Shown: one piece after another, positions 17,708-27,109 of the stretch
Layout: each line of letters starts with the position of its first letter
How positions within the stretch are numbered: the stretch's first letter is position 1
NCBI GenBank assembly: GCA_964588495.1
Contig: CAZPPS010000011.1
Span: forward strand, 7,460 to 71,459
Source of the DNA: CAVPKN01 sp964588495
GTDB taxonomy: Bacteria > Chlamydiota > Chlamydiia > Chlamydiales > JAAKFR01
Direction: 5' to 3'
Length of the DNA stretch: 64,000 bases
Translations under genes and position numbers: made by a program
The notes under the pieces: model-generated
What the model was told of the DNA's origin: nothing
What the model saw: the letters and a program-made list of their open reading frames with translations, nothing else
Database searches by the model: none

Positions 17708-18739
17708 TTAAATAGCCGAGCCGTTCATAGCGACTATAATTTCTCTTGGACCTGAGTGGGGAGTTTTTCCGTGTAAGGTAGTCAGGTTATCAATAATCAT
17801 TAAATCCCCCGCTTCCCAGTCTCTCCCTGTCTGATACTGTTCGAGAGTAGTCAGTAAGAAGCTCGCGTCATCAGTTGTGATTTCTGTGCCATCATCAAAG
17901 GAGACGTCAAACTGGGTCGATTCGTTTGTTGGATATAAAAGGGTTTTAGCAGCTCCATAAAGCAGCCAGCTTCCACACAGCTTTGGACTTAAGATATCAA
18001 GATGAATCTGATTACAAAATAAGGTTATCCCTTCAATTTGGATAGTTGCCGGAACTCCACTGCGAGAGACAGTGACCCAGTCATCATTCCATTTGCAGGT
18101 AAGTCCATCTTTTTGGCATTGTGCTTCAATGAGTTGAGGATCTGAAGTTCCAAACCGCTTTTCAATCGTTGCATGGGAAGGATTCAACGCTTGGATCCAC
18201 TGCGTACGCATGCCAGAGCTTGGTAAATAGCGAGCTGTATAAGTGAGTGTGTTGTCACACATCTTTTGCCACAGCTCAGGTCTTGTTTTCTTAATCGCTT
18301 CTGTCACAAGACTGGCTTTTCCAACAAGGGTCTGTCCGGTCCCTTTGTCAGAGGGCGTTACGCAAAAAAAAGCGATATGTGCCGGCATATCCTTACGATC
18401 TCCGCACGAAACTTCCTGATGAAGAGGGATCATCTCTCCATCTGAGACTGCTGTCGATTTGTAAATTTCACCTTCTACAACATCGCGGGGTGTATCCCCT
18501 TTGTATGCTTTAGGAGAGCTTCCGGTGATTGCCGTAAAAACTTCACGAAAATCCTTCTGTTTTAAATCAAATCCACTAAAAACAACAGCACCGTAATGTT
18601 TAATCGCGCTGATGACCTTCTCATGATTTTCTTGTGACCACAAAATGAGGTCCATAGGAAGGCGGGGTTTAACGACGAATGGAAAATCTATCTCTTCGGA
18701 ACAGATAAACTGCTCATGGGAAAAATAGACTGGATTCAT
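17708..18739 (-). CDS. TauD/SyrP-type 2-oxoglutarate Fe(II) dioxygenase
   Basis: The start is the ATG at 18739 because GGGGAGG precedes it by about six bases. The family signature is complete: an iron-binding His-x-Glu (LHQE, about residues 107-109), a distal His in TLHGKTPH (about 323) and the oxoglutarate-binding Arg in PREIIVAMNG. The nearest class is the TauD-like SyrP group (HxE rather than HxD), which hydroxylates amino acids in peptide natural-product pathways or acts on small amines such as gamma-butyrobetaine. The substrate cannot be told. No biosynthetic cluster surrounds it, but a second, SyrB2-like oxygenase lies in the same window at 55949-57220. Confidence 0.85.
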   Translation of the reverse strand: MNPVYFSHEQFICSEEIDFPFVVKPRLPMDLILWSQENHEKVISAIKHYGAVVFSGFDLKQKDFREVFTAITGSSPKAYKGDTPRDVVEGEIYKSTAVSDGEMIPLHQEVSCGDRKDMPAHIAFFCVTPSDKGTGQTLVGKASLVTEAIKKTRPELWQKMCDNTLTYTARYLPSSGMRTQWIQALNPSHATIEKRFGTSDPQLIEAQCQKDGLTCKWNDDWVTVSRSGVPATIQIEGITLFCNQIHLDILSPKLCGSWLLYGAAKTLLYPTNESTQFDVSFDDGTEITTDDASFLLTTLEQYQTGRDWEAGDLMIIDNLTTLHGKTPHSGPREIIVAMNGSAI

Positions 18740-18802
18740 TGCGCACCTCCCCAAAAAAAACTATGTTAAAGCGCGTATCAAGTTTGAATCAACAAGATCC
18801 TT

Positions 18803-19609
18803 CTAAAGAAAGTGGCGGCACTCGGCTTGGAGGAGAGCAAAGGTTAAAAAGGCATCACGTAGAGGGATCTGTTTTTGTGTGCCTTTTATATTCACTTCTA
18901 AAAAACCCTTTACCAAACCCCTTTTAAGCTCCTCTTTTGTAAAGGACATCACGCCCGCAATGGCTTCAGAAAATTCGATCGCAGACTCCTCTTGAGCTGA
19001 AATTTTTGCTATAAAAACGGGAAGTACGGAATTGTGCATCCCAGTATCGGTGGCAACTTCTCCTAAACAAATGGCAGAAGAGGCGACATAGCCTGTCTCT
19101 TCTTTCAATTCGCGTAGGGCTGCTTCTTCAAAACTTTCTTCTGGTTCCATTCCCCCTCTTGGAAGTTCAAGCTCCCAAGATCTGGTTGCGTGTCTGTAGG
19201 TTAGAATTAAGACTACTTTGCCAGAGGGCAAAACCGGAAGAACAGCCACGCCACGGTTTTTGTTTTTTAACTCACTGCGCCAGAGGAGTCTATCATAGGT
19301 TCCAGGCACACCTTGGGGAAAATAGACAGCATCCCGCAGCCATATCCAATATTGATCTTCGTCAACGACACCAATCCTGCTAAATTCAGCCGCTTTTTCT
19401 GGAGAAAATCCTTGGCTTAACAAACGCTCTTCTTGAGTTTTTTGGATCTTCAAAATTTCTTGGGGATCGACCACAATTTCAATTTCCCCATTCCGATAAT
19501 TCCCCCGCGCCTGATCGAGCTGGGAAATGTAGGAAAAATATTTATCGAGAGACTCATTTCCGTAGAGACATTGAAAAGAGAATAGGGCTAAAAGGGATAA
19601 TTTTTTCAT
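18803..19609 (-). CDS. exported Nudix hydrolase
   Basis: The ATG at 19609 follows AAGG with normal spacing; a GTG two codons earlier is the alternative. A Nudix box lies at about residues 152-174 (GGMEPEE ... RELKEETGY) with all the metal-binding Glu residues. Nudix enzymes split nucleoside diphosphates linked to other groups; the context resembles ADP-ribose pyrophosphatases. The N-terminus (MKKLSLLALFSFQCLYGNES) reads as a signal peptide with a Cys that might be lipidated, which is unusual for a Nudix enzyme. The gene is followed by a secreted small protein on the same strand but ends before an independent gene, so no operon is certain. Confidence 0.85.
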   Translation of the reverse strand: MKKLSLLALFSFQCLYGNESLDKYFSYISQLDQARGNYRNGEIEIVVDPQEILKIQKTQEERLLSQGFSPEKAAEFSRIGVVDEDQYWIWLRDAVYFPQGVPGTYDRLLWRSELKNKNRGVAVLPVLPSGKVVLILTYRHATRSWELELPRGGMEPEESFEEAALRELKEETGYVASSAICLGEVATDTGMHNSVLPVFIAKISAQEESAIEFSEAIAGVMSFTKEELKRGLVKGFLEVNIKGTQKQIPLRDAFLTFALLQAECRHFL

Positions 19610-19645
19610 GGGCACCTTATAAAGCGAAGAATCTTAGCATGATCG

Positions 19646-20119
19646 CTATTTCTGTTGTGCAGTTTTTTCTTTTGCACAAAGTTCTCTCCAATTCTCCGGA
19701 AAAAGTTCGTTTTCCATGAATTCTATGTACAACTTTGTGAGATCAAAGCCGGCTTGTACAGCAGCATGACTCGCATATCTTTCCTGGCCAAGCCCTGTCA
19801 TGACAGCCTCTTCTACCCTGTTATGAAATTCCCAAAAGGCAACATTTAATCGTATAAGAGCGTCTGCAAACTCTTTTTCCCTGCGATCCCACTTTTCTCT
19901 TAAGTAACGATCCTCTTCCTCGTCTTCTAAAGGGGGCACGTTTTTAAAGGGATTGCTATAAGGCACAAGCCATGCAAGTCCATCTTGAAACTCTTCCCAT
20001 CTTTTAATACTTAAAGCTTCTTCTTTTTCCAGTTCGACAGCATGAAGACCACATTCGTTTCCGTTGATAGTTAAAGGAACCACACAGAATAACAGAGCTA
20101 AAACACATCTTTTTAACAT
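19646..20119 (-). CDS. small secreted protein of unknown function
   Basis: The start is set at MLKRCVLALLFCVVPLTING because GAGGTG precedes this ATG; an in-frame ATG 14 codons upstream lacks one. The first 20 residues form a signal peptide. The mature part, about 135 residues, is acidic and helical (PPLEDEEEDRYLREKWDRRE) with no recognised domain. It lies 36 bp upstream of the exported Nudix gene on the same strand, so the two may be expressed together and both act outside the cytoplasm. Confidence 0.6.
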   Translation of the reverse strand: MLKRCVLALLFCVVPLTINGNECGLHAVELEKEEALSIKRWEEFQDGLAWLVPYSNPFKNVPPLEDEEEDRYLREKWDRREKEFADALIRLNVAFWEFHNRVEEAVMTGLGQERYASHAAVQAGFDLTKLYIEFMENELFPENWRELCAKEKTAQQK

Positions 20120-20234
20120 TTCACACCTCAAAATCAGAAAATTGTATATACGATTGTGCATTTAAAAGCTCTACAGTTGATTTGAACAGAGCAGCCAAGT
20201 ACAATTTTACAAACTGTCGATCCGTTCATTTGTT

Positions 20235-20888
20235 ATGATTATATTACACATGCTCTTTGCAATGTCATTCGTTGTCGCAGTCTGTTATTTTAGTTACAAA
20301 TTCTTGGCTTTTTTAATTGATAAAATCGACGAAAAGCTCGATCTCAATCATTTATTTTTTGATTCAAAGCCTTTTCAGATCGGAATCAACGCTTTTTTTG
20401 CTTTTTGTTTCTTGGCGGGTGGCATTTTACAATTCAAAGATTACCGTGAGGGCAAATTTCTAAATTTATCGACATTCTTTCCCCTCTCCTTCGTGATCTT
20501 TGGAATTTTCTTATTCTTTGCCCTCTATTTTGCATTTCGGAAACAAGGCCAGGCCGTCGCAGTGATAACTCAGTCGGTCTACGATGATTTTATTGCAGAA
20601 TGTGGCGAGCTTTCACAGGAAATTTTGAAGGAAATCGAAGAAATCGAGAGGCAATTTCCCTGGAAAAAGACTGTCAGATATGCTCCAGAAGAAATGGGGG
20701 CCGAGTTAGCATGGTGTTCCCAAACTTTTGGGCAGAAAGGAGAAAAATGGACAACCCTTTGTCTTGGAATCACGTCCGATGAATGTGAAACTGCGCACTT
20801 CTTTTTTCTAAACAAAGCAGATCTTGAAATTTTTGAAGAACGAGTGCTGAAATTAGATCTTGATTATTTGAATTTTTATATAAAGTAG
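20235..20888 (+). CDS. membrane protein with C-terminal cytosolic domain
   Basis: The 217-residue protein has three hydrophobic segments (about 3-28, 50-66 and 80-100) and then a soluble domain. The last 50 residues (EKWTTLCLGITSDE ... HFFFLNKADLEIFEERVL) resemble the end of the WD40-like protein at 40003-41850 (GKWATLWLGKTDYD ... FFFKDPADKEAFENFL), so a shared small domain is likely. The function is unknown. The ankyrin gene that follows begins at or just after this stop, so the two are probably co-transcribed. Confidence 0.6.
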   Translation: MIILHMLFAMSFVVAVCYFSYKFLAFLIDKIDEKLDLNHLFFDSKPFQIGINAFFAFCFLAGGILQFKDYREGKFLNLSTFFPLSFVIFGIFLFFALYFAFRKQGQAVAVITQSVYDDFIAECGELSQEILKEIEEIERQFPWKKTVRYAPEEMGAELAWCSQTFGQKGEKWTTLCLGITSDECETAHFFFLNKADLEIFEERVLKLDLDYLNFYIK

Positions 20889-20896
20889 TGAAGTTT

Positions 20897-22738
20897 ATGC
20901 CACTCAACAAACCCCTAGCAATCATTACAATGGTCATTTTATCGGCTTTTTCTACCATCTATGGTAGCGAAAACGACTGGCCTCTTCATTCAGCGATTTC
21001 AGATGAAAATGAGGAGCTTAGTAACCAGCTGATTAATTCCGGAATCGATATTCAGGAAAAAGATGACACAGGATATACGCCGCTGCATATCGCGATTATC
21101 TGCAGGCAACCAAAATTAGCACTCCGTCTTATAGAATTAGGAGCAGATGTTAACCGCAAATCACGCAACGGTGACACACCTCTTGAAATGGCGATTGCAA
21201 GGAAAGATCTGGAATTGTGTAAAGCCTTGCTTTTAAGGGGGGCAACTGTTTGTATGCCTTCTCTTTTGGAATATGCGGCAGCTGCGGACTTTTTGGAGTT
21301 GATGACCTTTTTAACCGAACAAAAGACTTTTTCTGGCGATGAATTAACAAAAGCCCTGTTTGTAACTTATGATCGTGATTGCGCCCTTTTTCTCTTGGGA
21401 AAAGGTGCCAATGTCAATAGCAAAGATGACGATGACAATACCCTGCTCCACTTTGCAGTTGGCCGTAAAGATTTTGAGTGTGCTGAGAGGTTCATCCAAT
21501 GTGGAGCTATGGTTGATGCTGTGGATCAACGGGGTGAAACTCCCCTACATTATGCTTGCGCATCTGGAAATTTAGACATTGTCGAATTGCTGCTCAAAGA
21601 AGGGGCAAATTGCAACGCTCGAAATTTTTATGAACAAACTCCTCTATTTAAAGCCTGTTCTATTCCGATTGCGCAATTGTTATTATCACAGGGCGCAGAT
21701 ATCCACGCGCAAGATTTTGAAGGCAATACCGCTCTTGCCTACGTCATGTACCATAGAACGGACTCTAATCTTTTAGCAGCCTTTTTAATTGATGTAGGAA
21801 TCGATATCCAAACAATCAATAACTATAACGGGTGCACTCCCCTCGCGATAGCTCTTGTACAAAACAATCATTTTATCGCCCAAAAACTGATTGCAAAAGG
21901 GGCTTCTCTTTTGTCTAAAGATGCCTCCGGAAGGGGGATGCTGCATTTGGCAGCTGAATATGCTTCCCCTTTCCTGGTAAAGCTACTGATTGAAAAAGGT
22001 TTGGATGTAAATGCAAAAGACCATCAGGGTTCAACCCCTTTGCATGCAGCATTTAATAACTATTGTGGAGCGTCATTCGAAACAGTAAAAATGCTTATCG
22101 AAAATGGAAGCGATTGCAACGCGAAAAATGAAGCGGGAGAAACCCCGTTTTTGTGTGCGTGTGGGGAAGGGAAGCGATCCATCCTTGAATACCTGATTCA
22201 AAAGGGCGCAAATATCCATGCGTTTGCGGAAGATGGATTTTCTCCGTTGCACAGGGCCGTTTCCTCACAGTCTGAAGCTTCTGTGGAACTTCTCCTTCAA
22301 CGGGGAGCTGAAGTGAATAGCTCGTCGAAAAGCGGCATCACTCCCCTGATGATGGGCGTTTCAAGAGGCAATCTTTACATCGTAGAACAGCTCCTGAATG
22401 CAGGGGCTCATGCAAATGCAAAAGACTGTGAAGGGTGGACTCCTAATTGTATGGCACTCACAAATCAGTACGGCAGTTCCCGCATTGATATGATCCGTCT
22501 TTTAGTGGCCCATGGTGCCGATTTGTTGAACGTGGATGAACATAAAAGGACATTGTTACATCTTTTTGTCATGAATAACTGGCAGGATGAGACATTACTA
22601 AGAAAAATGCTGGATGCGGGAGTCAATCCCAATGCTCAAGATGACGAAGGGCTAACCGCTCTAGACTATGCAATTATGAACGGCACTCGAGAATTGTACC
22701 AAACCTTGGATGGGAAAACGGATGTCAAAAGACACTAA
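20897..22738 (+). CDS. exported ankyrin-repeat protein
   Basis: About sixteen ankyrin repeats fill the protein after residue 30, with classical pieces such as GYTPLHIAIICRQPKLALRL and GETPLHYACASGNLDIVELL. The N-terminus (LAIITMVILSAFSTIYGSEN) is a signal peptide or anchor. The start may be the GTG at 20888, which overlaps the preceding stop, or the ATG at 20897 used here; neither has a strong ribosome binding site. Ankyrin proteins of intracellular bacteria usually bind host proteins. The next ankyrin gene overlaps its end, so 20235-24155 is probably one operon. Confidence 0.85.
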   Translation: MPLNKPLAIITMVILSAFSTIYGSENDWPLHSAISDENEELSNQLINSGIDIQEKDDTGYTPLHIAIICRQPKLALRLIELGADVNRKSRNGDTPLEMAIARKDLELCKALLLRGATVCMPSLLEYAAAADFLELMTFLTEQKTFSGDELTKALFVTYDRDCALFLLGKGANVNSKDDDDNTLLHFAVGRKDFECAERFIQCGAMVDAVDQRGETPLHYACASGNLDIVELLLKEGANCNARNFYEQTPLFKACSIPIAQLLLSQGADIHAQDFEGNTALAYVMYHRTDSNLLAAFLIDVGIDIQTINNYNGCTPLAIALVQNNHFIAQKLIAKGASLLSKDASGRGMLHLAAEYASPFLVKLLIEKGLDVNAKDHQGSTPLHAAFNNYCGASFETVKMLIENGSDCNAKNEAGETPFLCACGEGKRSILEYLIQKGANIHAFAEDGFSPLHRAVSSQSEASVELLLQRGAEVNSSSKSGITPLMMGVSRGNLYIVEQLLNAGAHANAKDCEGWTPNCMALTNQYGSSRIDMIRLLVAHGADLLNVDEHKRTLLHLFVMNNWQDETLLRKMLDAGVNPNAQDDEGLTALDYAIMNGTRELYQTLDGKTDVKRH

Positions 22739-24155
22739 ATTTTTGTTAAAGTTTTTATTTTTTCTCGGTTTTGGTGTCTTCGCGATTTTTTTTGGAAGAC
22801 TCGCGTTGTTTTATTTTGTTTCACACAATGTGAGCTCTGAGCCTAAATATGCGGAGATTTACCACCAAACATTTGTGGTACAAAACCCTATTTATTTAAA
22901 ACAGTGGTCCGATTCTAAAATATTTTACTTAGAAAAAAATGATTATGGCAAATGCATCGCAACTCTTGAAACAGGCACCAAGCTGTATGTAAAAAAAATC
23001 ACGAAGAAGTATAGATGGGCTGGAACATCTATTAGTGTGCTCGTTGATACCGACAAACCCGATTTTCACAAATCTGTCGATGCCAGCAATTTAGTCCTTG
23101 ATATCCATCTGGGTTATTCCGACGATTTAGCCCAGTTTGATCCCGAATATCTAAAAAATAGTGTGGTTCGTACCCTTCATATGGCTGTCCAATATGAAGA
23201 TTTTGAGGCTATCAAACAGCTGATTGCGAAGGGCGCCGTGCTTAACGAACAAAATCTGGATGGAAGGACACCGCTTCACTATGCAAAACAGGCAGATGTT
23301 GTCCTCTACTTGTTAGAACAGGGAGCAAGTCCCGATATTTCTGACAAATGGGGCAAAACGCTCCTCCATTATGCCGCACAAAATCACCAAAGCGACATTG
23401 TCAAACTGCTCCTTCAAAAAGGTGCGCAGATCGATCCTAAAGACAAACAAGGGGATACCCCAACGCTTGTTGCGGCAGAAGCTCAAGATTTTGATACTGT
23501 CCGTTTCTTGTTAGAATCGGGGGCTGACCCTCGAGTAAAAGGTCGCTATCAAAACACTGTTTTGCTCTATGCTGCGCAGTATGATCAACTCGAAATCGCT
23601 GAACTTTCCTTGAGTTTAGGAGCCGATCCACTGGCTGTCTGTGAATTGAGTGGGATGACAGGAGTCCTTTTTGCAGCGCGCAATCATAACCTGGAAATGG
23701 CCAAATTCTTTGTAAAGGCAGGAGCCCCTGTCGATTGTGCCAATAAAGGCAGCTCTGAAACTCCCCTTCATTACGTCGCTGGAAATGTGGAGCTCTTAAA
23801 ATACTTCCTCGAAAACGGAGCCGATATTCACAGAACCAATCATCATGGAAGGACGGTTTTTCATCGGGCAGTTCGGTACAACAATTTAGATGTGATTCAA
23901 TTTCTTTATGAAAAAGGGGGACAGATCAATCAAAAGGATAATTTTGGAGAAACTCCTTTTCTTGAAGCCATTGGGGTCAGTTTCCGCGATCAAAATCTGG
24001 AAATCGTGAAATGGATGACACTGCATGGTGCTGATCTATCTATCACCGATCGCGAGGGAAGAGGGCCGCTGCAGTATGCACTTGATTTTGGCTGTGAATC
24101 TCCTCTCCTTCAAGAACTCGTTGATTGGCTTTGCGCGCATGGAGCTAATCCTTAA
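22722..24155 (+). CDS. membrane-anchored ankyrin-repeat protein
   Basis: The ATG at 22722 overlaps the end of the previous ankyrin gene by 17 bp; an ATG at 22710 is in frame too. A single transmembrane helix near the N-terminus (FLLKFLFFLGFGVFAIFFGR) is followed by about 100 residues without repeats. About nine ankyrin repeats then run from about residue 145 to the end (e.g. GKTLLHYAAQNHQSDIVKLL). A protein held in the membrane by its N-terminus with an ankyrin arm fits translational coupling with the preceding exported ankyrin protein. The stop lies 12 bp from the convergent rtcB stop. Confidence 0.85.
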   Translation: MSKDTKFLLKFLFFLGFGVFAIFFGRLALFYFVSHNVSSEPKYAEIYHQTFVVQNPIYLKQWSDSKIFYLEKNDYGKCIATLETGTKLYVKKITKKYRWAGTSISVLVDTDKPDFHKSVDASNLVLDIHLGYSDDLAQFDPEYLKNSVVRTLHMAVQYEDFEAIKQLIAKGAVLNEQNLDGRTPLHYAKQADVVLYLLEQGASPDISDKWGKTLLHYAAQNHQSDIVKLLLQKGAQIDPKDKQGDTPTLVAAEAQDFDTVRFLLESGADPRVKGRYQNTVLLYAAQYDQLEIAELSLSLGADPLAVCELSGMTGVLFAARNHNLEMAKFFVKAGAPVDCANKGSSETPLHYVAGNVELLKYFLENGADIHRTNHHGRTVFHRAVRYNNLDVIQFLYEKGGQINQKDNFGETPFLEAIGVSFRDQNLEIVKWMTLHGADLSITDREGRGPLQYALDFGCESPLLQELVDWLCAHGANP

Positions 24156-24167
24156 TCTTGGTAAAAC

Positions 24168-25586
24168 TCACTCCCCTTCTGCAATGCCTTGAGGGACAGG
24201 TTTGCGTCGGAAAGTGTTCTCTTCTTCCTTAGATGCCATTCGGACAATTTTGGGCTGGAATTTTCCGAGGATTTCTACGAGATCCTTTTGGGCGTTAATC
24301 ACTTCAGCAATAGGTTTGTAGGCTTGAGGAGCTTCGTCTAAACCTCCACCAATGAGATGGATGTTATGCTGCGCCAAGTAATCGGCTTGTTGTTCAGAAG
24401 TGATAGATTTTATAGCGCTTGTCCGCGACATTTGCCGGCCACTTCCATGAGACGCCGAGTTTAAAGAGTTTGCATTTCCTTTTCCCATAACGACATAACC
24501 CGTGTCTGCCATCGTCGCCGGAATAATTCCCAAAACTCCCTTTTGAGCTGGCGTGGCCCCTTTTCGATGCACAATCGCCTCTTTTGCAACGCCATTCACG
24601 CTAATTTGCTCACGCCAGGCAAAATTGTGGTGATTTTCTATCGACGCAACTGCAGTGATTCCAGCAGCTTTTGCCACTCTTTCATGAATCACATGATGGT
24701 TGGCCGAGGCAAATGCGCCCGCAAGCTCCATAGAGTCCCAATATTCTCTTCCAAAGTCGTGATCTAATCTCAGCCAGGATAAATGTTTGACGGATGGATC
24801 TAAATAATTTTCCATCAACGACATGGCTAAATTGCTATAGTGCGTGGCGATTTTGAATCCCACTCCGCGCGAACCACTATGAGATAACAAGGCTAGATAA
24901 GTTCCTGGCGTTAGATTAAAGGGGTTATTACGATCAGTAATTTCTAACTCCCCCCACTCAACAAAATGGTTGCCAGTTCCACTTGTGCCAATCTGATGGA
25001 TGGCGGTATCGCGCAATCCTAAGGTTAACTTTGAAAGGGTCCAGCGCGATTTTTCTAAAATGGGATGCTCTATTTTTCCGTCGTGTATCCCAAGTGATCC
25101 CGAACCAAAAACCGTGTTATTTTTTAAAGCGTCAAACAGGTTTTGATATTCCGCGCTCTTTCGATTGTTGAACACATCAGCGGGCACATTGTAAATCGTT
25201 AACATCATGCGGCATGCAATATCAACTCCCACAGCGTAGGGAATCACACAATTGTCTGTGGCAAGCACCCCACCAATGGGTAGACCATACCCTTTATGGG
25301 CATCTGGCATCAAAGCGCCAGCGATGCTGATAGGAAGTCTTAAAGCATTGTCCATTTGCTCGATGGCTTCGTCATCGATATACTCTTTTCCCCAGATAGG
25401 GTAAGCGATCGGCTTTTCGCGCAAAGGCTCCGTAAACCCAAGAGAATCCAGTTTTTCTTGGATGCCATTCACAAATGCGAGTGCATCTTCAATCCCTTTA
25501 TTTTTGAAAAGGTTCCAAACTTCGATTCTTTCTTTAGAAGAAAGGCGTGTTTTTTTTACAAGTTCATGAAAAGCTTTTGAGTCCAT
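24168..25586 (-). CDS. rtcB: RtcB-family RNA ligase
   Basis: RtcB joins RNA 2',3'-cyclic phosphate or 3'-phosphate ends to 5'-OH ends using GTP and Mn(II), acting in RNA repair or tRNA splicing. Seen here are MPDAHKGYGLPIGGV, the metal-site GVDIACRM (Cys kept; the usual form is GVDIGCGM), GTSGTGNHFVEWGEL and HGSGRQMSR, in which the His takes up guanylate. The length, 472 residues, is in the normal range of the short RtcB2-like group. No RtcR/RtcA partner is nearby. It stands alone, convergent with the ankyrin operon. Confidence 0.9.
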   Translation of the reverse strand: MDSKAFHELVKKTRLSSKERIEVWNLFKNKGIEDALAFVNGIQEKLDSLGFTEPLREKPIAYPIWGKEYIDDEAIEQMDNALRLPISIAGALMPDAHKGYGLPIGGVLATDNCVIPYAVGVDIACRMMLTIYNVPADVFNNRKSAEYQNLFDALKNNTVFGSGSLGIHDGKIEHPILEKSRWTLSKLTLGLRDTAIHQIGTSGTGNHFVEWGELEITDRNNPFNLTPGTYLALLSHSGSRGVGFKIATHYSNLAMSLMENYLDPSVKHLSWLRLDHDFGREYWDSMELAGAFASANHHVIHERVAKAAGITAVASIENHHNFAWREQISVNGVAKEAIVHRKGATPAQKGVLGIIPATMADTGYVVMGKGNANSLNSASHGSGRQMSRTSAIKSITSEQQADYLAQHNIHLIGGGLDEAPQAYKPIAEVINAQKDLVEILGKFQPKIVRMASKEEENTFRRKPVPQGIAEGE

Positions 25587-25661
25587 ATCTAAACCGCTTT
25601 TTTTCGTTTTAAAATTATACTGTGTTTAATAAGATATTTGGAATCATTTCTTTGGAAAAAA

Positions 25662-26270
25662 ATGTGGCTCTGTACTCTTGAAGCAAAAGATTCTCTTGTG
25701 CCTTGGATTGTTGGTGTTTTCAAAGAACGGCAAGAATTGGAACAATATCTTTTTTCTATTAGTTCTCATCCCCTTCTTCCCAAATCGCCAAAGTTGCAAA
25801 TTACGGAAATCAACGCTTCTGACTATCCTGTCTTGTTTTTATGTAATTTTGAAACAAACGAGTTCTCCCACATAAATATCGGAGAACTCGCTAACAAATT
25901 GTCTGAGTTTACACTTGTAGATGATGAAGATCACCAATATGGGATTTACTACACTTTTCGTGAAGACTGGCGCGCCATCATTCCTGAGGACCAAAAGTAT
26001 TGGCAACTCATGGAGCACCATCACATAGATTGTCACGAAATTGAAAGATTGATTTGGCGTGGACTTCGAACTCAACTAGCGGGTGGCTACCCGGGGATTT
26101 ATACCTGTGACTGGTGTGACAAAATGGTGCAAAGCTCCCTGACAGAATCGGGATATCCTCCACCACAAGGGTGGCAAATTTTTTATGCAGAAGAAAGATA
26201 TATGACCGTTTGTTCTGAAAATTGCCACGACTCATTCAATCGCGATATTCTAGATCAGGCTAAACTATGA
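25662..26270 (+). CDS. unknown protein with C-terminal four-Cys zinc-binding motif
   Basis: The start is the ATG at 25662 (MWLCTLEAKDSL); a TTG eight codons upstream is possible. The first 130 residues are not recognised. The end contains YTCDWCDKMV and later TVCSENCHDSF, a CxxC...CxxxC pattern that should bind zinc. The stop overlaps the start of the phosphoesterase gene by four bases (ATGA), so the two are translated together and may share a process. Confidence 0.55.
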   Translation: MWLCTLEAKDSLVPWIVGVFKERQELEQYLFSISSHPLLPKSPKLQITEINASDYPVLFLCNFETNEFSHINIGELANKLSEFTLVDDEDHQYGIYYTFREDWRAIIPEDQKYWQLMEHHHIDCHEIERLIWRGLRTQLAGGYPGIYTCDWCDKMVQSSLTESGYPPPQGWQIFYAEERYMTVCSENCHDSFNRDILDQAKL

Positions 26271-26917
26271 TGAGGATTGACTGCATTTCAGATACGCATG
26301 GAGAGCATACCAAGTTGAAGCTTCCTGGAGGCGATGTGCTCATTCATGCCGGAGATTTTTCGGCAGATGATGCTGAAGTTGAGCAAATCTTAGATTTCCT
26401 CGATTGGTTTAGCGAACAAAAATACGCACACCATCTTTTAGTTGCTGGCAACCATGACAATTTTTTTGAGTTATTGCCCGACTTGATGGAAGAAGAATGT
26501 GAAAAAAGGAAGATTGTCCTTTTAAATGATTCGGGATGTGTGATCGAGGGCATTCCGATCTGGGGGAGCCCCATTCAGCCAGGTCCCTCCGATTGGGCTT
26601 TTTGTCGTGAGAATGGCGCCGAAATCAAGAAACATTGGGATTTGATTCCTAAGGATACCGAAATCTTAATCACGCACGGCCCCCCTTATAAAATAAGAGA
26701 TGAAATCGCTCCTGACACACATATTGGATGTGAAGAACTGTCTAAAAAAATCCCTCAAACCTGCATCAAGCTTCATGTTTTTGGACACGTCCATAAGTGT
26801 GCCGGCCAAACAATTCACGAAGATCGCCTTTATTTGAATGCCTCATCGGGAATTACAAGAATCCTTCGTGACAAAGGTCAATACAAAGGGGCAAAAGACG
26901 CAAAGGAAAAATCATAA
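26267..26917 (+). CDS. calcineurin-like metallophosphoesterase
   Basis: All five metal and active-site blocks are present: SDTHG, GDFS, GNHD, the TH in ITHGPPY, and GHVH. The length of 216 residues fits small cytosolic phosphoesterases of the MPPED1/2 or YfcE group that act on phosphodiesters. It overlaps the upstream Cys-motif gene by ATGA. It is a paralogue of the gene at 39301-39939, sharing the block order and the H-(G/A)-PP-(Y/F) signature. Confidence 0.85.
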   Translation: MMRIDCISDTHGEHTKLKLPGGDVLIHAGDFSADDAEVEQILDFLDWFSEQKYAHHLLVAGNHDNFFELLPDLMEEECEKRKIVLLNDSGCVIEGIPIWGSPIQPGPSDWAFCRENGAEIKKHWDLIPKDTEILITHGPPYKIRDEIAPDTHIGCEELSKKIPQTCIKLHVFGHVHKCAGQTIHEDRLYLNASSGITRILRDKGQYKGAKDAKEKS

Positions 26918-26920
26918 ATT

Positions 26921-27036
26921 CCTCTCTGTGTACTCTCTGTCCTCTGTGGTTTATTAAATGCACGAAGGCTTTATTCAAATAGTCTTTGTAGAGAAAATAA
27001 AAAAACCACAGAGAGCAGAGAGTACACAGAGAAGGG
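26921..27036. repeat. inverted repeat of the CCACAGAG/CTCTGTGG type
   Basis: A left arm (26921-26952, ending CCTCTGTGGTTT) pairs with a right arm (27004-27036, beginning AACCACAGAGAGC) around about 50 bp. A further run of CTTTGTACCTTTGTGTCTTTGTG follows to about 27083. It fills the gap between two convergent genes, so it may work as a bidirectional end of transcription. Comparable CCACAGAG repeats are scattered in many unrelated bacterial genomes. Confidence 0.65.
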
Positions 27037-27109
27037 AAAAAAATAATTTTCTCTCAGTGTCTTTGTACCTTTGTGTCTTTGTGTTTCAATCATTTCATGT
27101 AACACAACA

